Assembly: GCA_001465935.1 (NCBI GenBank)
Contig: LNKV01000007.1
Coordinates: forward strand, 1,116,001-1,180,000
Reading direction: 5' to 3'
Length of the DNA stretch: 64,000 nucleotides
DNA from: Clarireedia homoeocarpa
Lineage: Eukaryota > Ascomycota > Leotiomycetes > Helotiales > Rutstroemiaceae
Part shown: one piece after another, positions 58,004-64,000 of the stretch
How the letters are laid out: each line of letters starts with the position of its first letter
Position numbering within the stretch: the first letter of the stretch is position 1
Program-made: the position numbers and the translations under genes
Notes under the pieces: generated by a model
The model's database searches: none
Told to the model about the DNA's origin: nothing
What the model saw: the letters and a program-made list of their open reading frames with translations, nothing else

Positions 58004-60429
58004 TTAAAGGTCTTCGCAAGGACCAATTAATGTTTCGTGAAGATGCGCAAGATGTTCCCGCTGAAGCTTGAAAGAGCTGTAATTGCCCTCGAGGATACAA
58101 CCTAGAATGCTCTGGTTCCTACGAGCCTCGAGATCAGAGTACTGCAGCTCACCCATGCGTTTTTGTAGAGCGTCATAGGCAGCAGAGAAGCAAGCTTGGA
58201 TCGCACGAGTATTCGACGAGCCTCCAGCGATATCATTGTCTGATCTATTGGGGTCGATTATAGAAAACTTGGGCTGGTTAAGATTTCTGTAAACGACTTC
58301 ACGATTGGCAGCCTAAAGAGAATCAATGGTTACTTCTAGGAGATAGCTTGCTGAGAGCTTACCTTGGAGATGTATCCGGGAGGGTTGAGAGATATTGCAG
58401 TGGTAAGTGTATTAAACTGATTGCCATAAAGGTCAAAGAACTCCATAAGTACTTCGCCGAGGTGATGCTCCGGGACCATTGTTCCGCTTTGTATCTGAGG
58501 CATGTTCTGTAAAAGACTTACAACAAGACAAGTGACTGAGAATCCCCCTATGCCACCATTGACTGGCTCGTTCAAGCCGCGCATAGCAAGTAATTGCTTG
58601 ACAATGGTAACTAATATTGGCATCGCAGGGTATTGAGCCTTCCACTCCTGGAAAGTCTTGTTTGCGATTAGGCCAGTATCATTCTCAAATGACATATCAA
58701 CCTTTAGACCCGTAATCTTGTCGACATATTTTACCAGTGGGACCTTTGCACCGGTGATAACTTCAACTGTGTCGAGATTGAGTCTCTGTGATTTCACAAA
58801 GTCGGCACACCTCCTTACAGCATTCTTTGCACCGTATACAGGATATCCGCCTCTCATATATTCATCTGAGACTAAGACCAGGTCTACATCAGAAGTAGGC
58901 AGATAGAGACCAGCAGGAAAAGATCCAAAGCTGTGAATGTCCGCATCCCGATATCTCTTTCGGAACGTGTTACGTAAGTCATCAACTAATTTAGTCCGAA
59001 TCACTTGTTCGAACTTTCGAGGCTTGACATGATGATAAAAGTCCATGATCTCCTTGTGTAACCTAAAACACTACATTAGCTTAAACAATACATTGTTGAA
59101 GGACAAATCGTACCAGAGGCCCATATTAGAAGTATCAGAATGATCCTGGAGCCAAGGGGTGCCGTCGGTCGACGAGATACAGCGCCACTCTTTAAGTAAA
59201 GATCCATTGACTGCAGGGGGTTTTCCAGGAATAACCTTGGTTACTCGAGGCGGGGGTTTAATTTCATCGTTAGCGGTACGCTTTCTGCTACCCAAAGATG
59301 GGTCAGAAGAAATATCTAACGCTTTGGTTATTTTCTTCTGAGGTGTATTCAAGGCATTTTGTTGTTGACCGTTGGTGGTTTGATTGATAATATCCTGCAC
59401 TTGTTGGACATTCAGAGCATGAGGCTCTTGTGGACTGTCATGTTTACGAATGTTATCGAGATGGCTAAAACGGCTTTGAGTATGTTTTGGGGCACGATCT
59501 ACAGCTTCGAATGGCGGAGGCTCATAATCATCTTCATCAGCAGATTGCTCAGCGGGATCGTTATCAAAATCAAATGAAATGAAATCGTCAGCTGCAGCGC
59601 TGGCTTTGGTAGGAGTATCGCTAGTGGATGTGACACGAGCTTTACGAATAAGCTTGACGACATCCTTTTTCTTCTGCTGCGTCTCATCTGGTGGGGGTAG
59701 GGCCGTGTATGGATCCGGGTTTGACCACTTAGGAGCACTGTCACCATCTGCGGTCTTGTTGTCAGTGCGGGCCATCTTTTTCTTAGGCTGTTCGCCATCG
59801 TCATCGGACATGTCCATCTCGGCTTCATCGCTATCCGATAGTTCATCTAGCGGTCTGTATCTGACATCTTTCCCATTATCGTCGGTCATACCCGGCATCA
59901 GCTCAGGGGTGGGTGAACGTTTTCCTTTGAGGAAATCCCGATCTGAGGCCAACCTTGGACCACCTCGACCGCGGTAGTTATTGCGTCCACCAGCGCGATT
60001 GTCTCCCCGAACGTTCCTTCTGTTATCGCGGCCATTATCGCGATTACGGTTTCGTGGTGGAGAGCGAGGTCGGAATCTATCAGCATTTTGAAAATCAATT
60101 GATGGTGGCGCATCATAGCGGAAGTCGAAGTCGCGTTCCTGGGGACGGTAGCTGTCGTCTCTGGATGGACGAGAACGATAAGAATCCGTAGCTGGCCCCC
60201 GAGGAGGTTCCGTACCCGGGGCATAACTTCCATACGAAGGCGGAGGTGGTGGAGGGTAGGCTCTGTAACCACCGAATTGATACATTACATCGCGATCGCG
60301 ATTTGCGTTGTGGGGCACGTAGGTATCATTTTGACGGCTCTGGTCGGGACGATAAGAATCACCCATTTCTCTGCGAGATGCAGGCGGGCGAGGAGGCAAT
60401 CCAGCAGAAGGGGGTGGTTGTCGAGACAT
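58004..60429 (-). CDS. Trf4/5-type non-canonical poly(A) polymerase
   Basis: Catalytic subunit of a TRAMP-like nuclear RNA surveillance complex that adds short poly(A) tails to mark RNAs for the exosome (yeast Trf4/Trf5, fission yeast Cid14). Three exons on the minus strand: 60429-59114, 59062-58363 and 58312-58004, giving 774 residues from the ATG at 60429. The N-terminal 400 residues are disordered, with Pro/Tyr-rich and Arg/Gly repeats (RNRNRDNGRDNRR, GRGG). The nucleotidyltransferase core has GSFPAGLYLPTSDVDLVLV with the two catalytic Asp residues, and a third in LKVDMSF. The central domain (GGIGGFSVTCLVVSLLQ) and the SIIDPNRSDNDIAGGS motif are family-specific. All three introns are canonical. 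The disordered RG-rich N-terminus probably binds RNA or partners; that is inferred. Confidence 0.93.
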
Positions 60430-61242
60430 TTCGAGCAGTGTCGCGGATGAGAAGCTTCGACGTTGAAGAAGTACTGTTGACGAAGGCGCGGAGGTCAACA
60501 ATGGAAACTAGAAGTTTTCTGGATCACGAGATTCAAGGTTAGCGTGAAAGACTGTTGGACTGCCGTCGTATGCTTAGTAATACGGAACACGGAGATCCTT
60601 TTAACGCGAAGCTGCTTCCAGTTTGCTCATGCGCCAGAATTGCTTCATTTTGCGAACCTTCAGACTGGGAGGTCCTGGACGGCTTTGCGCGGTTTCCAAG
60701 CGAATGATACTATGTACGTGATTCCGATGTTTGAATGGATCTCAATGGGTCATTTCCCTGCCATACCTAGCCACCTTTCCCTCCTCATTCCCCTTCTTGC
60801 CCGAGTTGTTGTTCCCATATAGCTGGCACCAGTGATGCTGGATTCATAAAACCAAACTCCACCGGTGACATGTGATTGTCCTATACCCCAGATTTGAACC
60901 GAGCTTCTATTGTTCTGTTGTAAGCTATCAGCATTCCTTCGTGTTCTCTTTCTTTTCCTTTTGTCTTAGATTTCTCCTTTCTCCAGAGTGAAGCGAATAT
61001 TGCTACAACTTCATTTCTTACGAATACTTGTACTTGTCTGCTGCTTTTGGCACGTTGGTTGAACTGCTGTTCGACTTTCCCACGTTACACGGTCGCAAAG
61101 CCTGTTCTGAGCAATGACGTCCAATGGCTGCGTTTGTATGTTCAACTGCCCCAAGCTTACCTGCTCTCTCTCCATTCAAATTCCTTACCTTCCCTTTCAG
61201 CACAACTAATTTGATTAACAGGATACTCCATGGTTGCATCAA
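60430..61242. other. Divergent promoter region
   Basis: Shared 5' region of the poly(A) polymerase gene and the peroxin gene. An acceptor-like TTGATTAACAG just before the peroxin start (61211-61221) suggests a 5' UTR intron. No gene seen. Confidence 0.45.
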
Positions 61243-62944
61243 ATGTCTAGCACTCCGAACTTGAGGAAAGATGATGATGGCGGATCCATAGCCGGCACCG
61301 ATCCTACCCCTCCAACAATCGCCGCATTCTCCCCAGTTACACTTTCGCATGCCTCTTCTGTAAATAAACAGAGGTCGACCATCCTCGTCCACCAAAAATC
61401 GCCCTTGCTACTTGCAACCCCTCCGCAGATCACCCGCGCATTAGCATATTCTCATCCGTTTCTGTTGCCCCTCAATAAAATCGTGGGGCTGATAACATGG
61501 ACAAGCGGGGATCCCTGGGAGAGCTTCTTGCTTGTCGCTAGCTTTTGGGCGATTGTACTGTATGGAGATGTGGTGATGCGATATGCGGGACCGTTGGTGG
61601 TGGTCATAGGATTAATACTTGGAATGTATTCGCGGCGATACTCTCCATTGTCATCCACGGGTTGGACGGGAGAGAAACAAAAGAAAGGGCACAAACGGAT
61701 GGATTCGGAGGCTACAAATACGAAGCACCAGAAGACCTTGGACGAAATCGTAGAGACGTTGAAGATATTTACTTCGAGATGTAATGTGCTTTTAGATCCT
61801 CTGCTACAATTGACCGATTTCTTGTCGACTCAACGAACGGCGACTTCTGCTACTACGCGACCTGCGCTTACAACACTGTTACTTCGCATCCTACTCGTTA
61901 CTCCTATGTGGGTTATTCTGACACTGCCGCCTCTACAAGTCATCACTACCAAGCGTATCGTTTTAGTTTCTGGCACGATTTTCTTGACCTGGCATTCTAG
62001 ACCAAATCGAATTGCCAGAACAATATTGTGGAGATCAGCGTCTGTAAGACGAATTTGTACAGCTATCACAGGGTTACATTTTACAGATACTTTGGCACCA
62101 CCAACAACCAATGGAACAGACAAGAAGCCACCTCTGCCACCGCGCAGATCATCTAATGTTGAAGAAGCGTCTCTCGCAGCAAATGCTGCTATAAAGAGAA
62201 GACCAGAAGCACCTGGCGTGAAGTTTACTTTCATATTGTATGAGAACCAGCGTCGCTGGGTAGGACTTGGTTGGACCGATTCACTTTTTGCATACGAAAG
62301 AGCTGCATGGACAGACGAGCACCTAAATGCTTGCCCACCAAAAGAAGAGTTCGAATTACCAGATGTCGAGGGAGGTGGTGCAAGGTGGAGATGGGTTGAA
62401 GGAAGTCGATGGCTTGTAGAAGGGGCGGGCGAAAATGATGAAGGTGGTTCTAAGGCCAAAGTAAATAGTGATGGAGGCTCCGGATGGATATACTACGACA
62501 ACAAGGTACGCACTTACTCTTCTAGTTCTCGTTTTTATGATACATTGTATTGACTAACACTAACAGTGGCAAAACGGACGCCGTGGCCAAGATGGCTGGG
62601 GACGCTACACTCGCCGCCGAAAATGGTATCGTGATGCCGAACTCGTCGAAGTAAGCTCCAGCACCGAAATCACACCCTCACATACTCCAACCCAGGAGAG
62701 CCCCAATTCGACATCCGCTCATACACACTTATCCTCTTTCTCTTCTTCCAGGACTCCTCCCCCGGAATATTCAGATAACTCGAGTATAAAGAGTAAAAGT
62801 AGTAGTGGGTTTAGAATAGGTAATTCGAGGAGAGATGAAAGGAAGAGTAGGAAAAGTAGTACGAGTATGGATTCCGACGATGATAGACCACCGAGACCGA
62901 GAGACTGGGGGATTAGTGATGAGGTCATGATGGGGCTGGAGTAG
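61243..62944 (+). CDS. Dysferlin-domain peroxin (Pex23/Pex30 family)
   Basis: Integral membrane peroxin of the Pex23/30/31/32 group, acting at ER-peroxisome contacts to control peroxisome number and size. Exons 61243-62505 and 62567-62944 give 546 residues. The N-terminal Pex24p-like region has hydrophobic segments at about residues 75-130 and 205-250. The DysF domain follows: FTFILYENQRRWVGLGWTDS with WTDEH, then WRWVEGSRWLVE and, across the splice, WIYYDNKWQNGRRGQDGWGR plus YTRRRKWYRDAEL. The tail is Ser-rich and charged. The start is the first ATG in frame. A second possible intron (62651-62750) would shorten the tail sharply; I prefer the unspliced form because it stays open for 126 codons. 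Confidence 0.9.
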
Positions 62945-63431
62945 TGGCGGGAGCATAGGAATGGATGCATGGTCTGATGGGTGGGCCTGGATTGGCGTTT
63001 GGAGTAATTGGTACGGCAGGGCTGGCAAGCAGTTACGTTGAGAAGTGCATTGATTAGGCTCAGGCCAAACGATATAGGATTAGTTTAAACTTCGTGAGAG
63101 CATTTTGTTATACAATAAACCATATTCATAAACCAGCAAGTCACTCATTACCAAACACATGCACATCAATTGTGAGATAGCAGTACACTGCTTGCATGTT
63201 TTTAATATACCATCTATTCATTCGCTTGCTTGCTCATAAGTTTTTCTCAGCAGTTCCCGAAACCATGCTGTACAAAGTATCCCACCCCCCTAATCTATTC
63301 TTACAATCCGAAAATTCACCTGAGCCCATACCAGCCAGTTCCTTTTTGATGTCTGAATAATCATCACCAGATCTTTCCTTTCCTTTCTTCCCAGCCCTTT
63401 TCAGTTCCCTAAGTGCACCCATACCACTTTC
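62945..63431. other. Convergent 3' intergenic region
   Basis: Between the peroxin and Yip1-family genes. A 62-codon minus-strand frame (63234-63422) is open but matches nothing I recognise. Confidence 0.45.
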
Positions 63432-63976
63432 TTAAGCCCCAGCAACCTTCCCCAAAGTCCCCGATCCCCTACTCGAAAATATTCCCATGATGCCAAAACC
63501 AACATAAAATAGCGCCAGCGGATAAGCTACCAAGCCCCTCATACCCCTCATTCTCCCCACCGCGCAGAACATCCCACTACTACTATACGTGCACCACACA
63601 ATAGCCAGCGTAGTCAACACATACCCCAGTGGCCCATCCATTGGCATTATAATTCCCACCACACTCGTCAACACGAGTGGTAATAAACAGTAGCCTAGCA
63701 CGCTTGCGCTACGCGGATATGTGAGGGTCGAGGAGAGATGTGAGGGGTTTTGCTGCTGTGATGATGATGCGTCCGGGGCGATGGGGGGAGACATTAGAGA
63801 GAGGATTACGTGGAGAGATGAGGAGCCGAGGAGGGCGAGTCCGTAAATATACCCGAAATGTACTTTTCCTGAAAACAGGAGGAAGGTTCCGAAGAGGAGG
63901 AAGAAGAGGATAGGTCCTGCAAGGTCCGAGTCGTCCATTATATGCTGATCGATGCGGGCGAGGGGATTGAGTACTG
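63432..63976 (-). CDS. Yip1-family Golgi/ER membrane protein, partial (5' end outside)
   Basis: Yip1-domain proteins bind Rab/Ypt GTPases and act in ER-to-Golgi vesicle traffic. The visible last exon runs from an acceptor at 63976-63977 (CTAG) to the stop at 63432-63434. It encodes LNPLARIDQHIMDDSDLAGP, then KVHFGYIYGLALLGS, SVLGYCLLPLVLTSVVG and GLVAYPLALFYVGFGI, with about five membrane segments, matching the Yip1/YIPF5 C-terminal domain. The ATG at 63938 is internal because conserved residues continue upstream in frame. The N-terminal cytosolic region lies beyond base 64000. Confidence 0.88.
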
Positions 63977-64000
63977 CTAGTGTCTATTCACCCAAAACCG

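Noticed and set aside
60880..60910. A second T-arm-like phrase, with a stem that pairs using wobble
   Set aside because: No matching 5' acceptor or D-arm at the correct distance.
63234..63422. A 62-codon minus-strand frame after the Yip1-family gene
   Set aside because: Start is not ATG, no family resemblance, and the Yip1 domain is already complete upstream.

Overview
The window reads as a filamentous ascomycete chromosome. Genes are split by many short introns (mostly 45-75 nt, GT..AG, with CTAAC-type branch sites), and the gene set is typically fungal: a NACHT-WD40 NLR, UstYa-like proteins, a GH125 mannosidase and a Fot1/pogo relic. The beta-tubulin sequence suits a leotiomycete, possibly Botrytis-like (Sclerotiniaceae); that placement is my inference and no search was run.

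Left arm (1-13.8 kb): an accessory-looking group. Two convergent UstYa/DUF3328-like genes, each with two HxxHC motifs, are followed by a secreted S10 serine carboxypeptidase, a cytosolic-type tryptophanyl-tRNA synthetase and a full-length ABCC transporter. The last two are divergent and share a promoter that carries three phased 12-bp repeats. This could be the edge of a peptide-type secondary-metabolite cluster whose core gene lies to the left. No core enzyme or precursor gene was found here.

13.8-26.4 kb: a repeat and relic zone. It holds the 3' end of a decayed Fot1/pogo transposase split by what looks like a solo LTR, a decayed antisense coding stretch, and a SesB-like hydrolase-NACHT-WD40 NLR. 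The NLR carries two in-frame TAG codons where Trp is expected and at least one frame break, yet its ten WD40 repeats remain open and nearly identical. About 4.7 kb without genes follows.

26.4-29.8 kb: a CIA30-domain gene and a bZIP transcription factor, both on the minus strand. 29.8-45.7 kb is a 15.9-kb interval with no supportable gene and many microsatellites and minisatellites.

45.7-64 kb: a dense, mostly housekeeping block. In order: a GPR1/FUN34/YaaH membrane protein, beta-tubulin, the divergent ABC-F protein GCN20, GH125 exo-mannosidase, an extended-SDR NAD(P)-dependent protein, a Trf4/5-type non-canonical poly(A) polymerase, a Pex23/30-type dysferlin-domain peroxin, and a Yip1-family gene cut by the window end. 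The beta-tubulin encodes Ala at codon 198, the classical benzimidazole-resistance change E198A, so the strain is predicted to be resistant to carbendazim/benomyl.

Exon boundaries were derived by hand from splice sites and reading frame. Start codons were accepted only when ATG.
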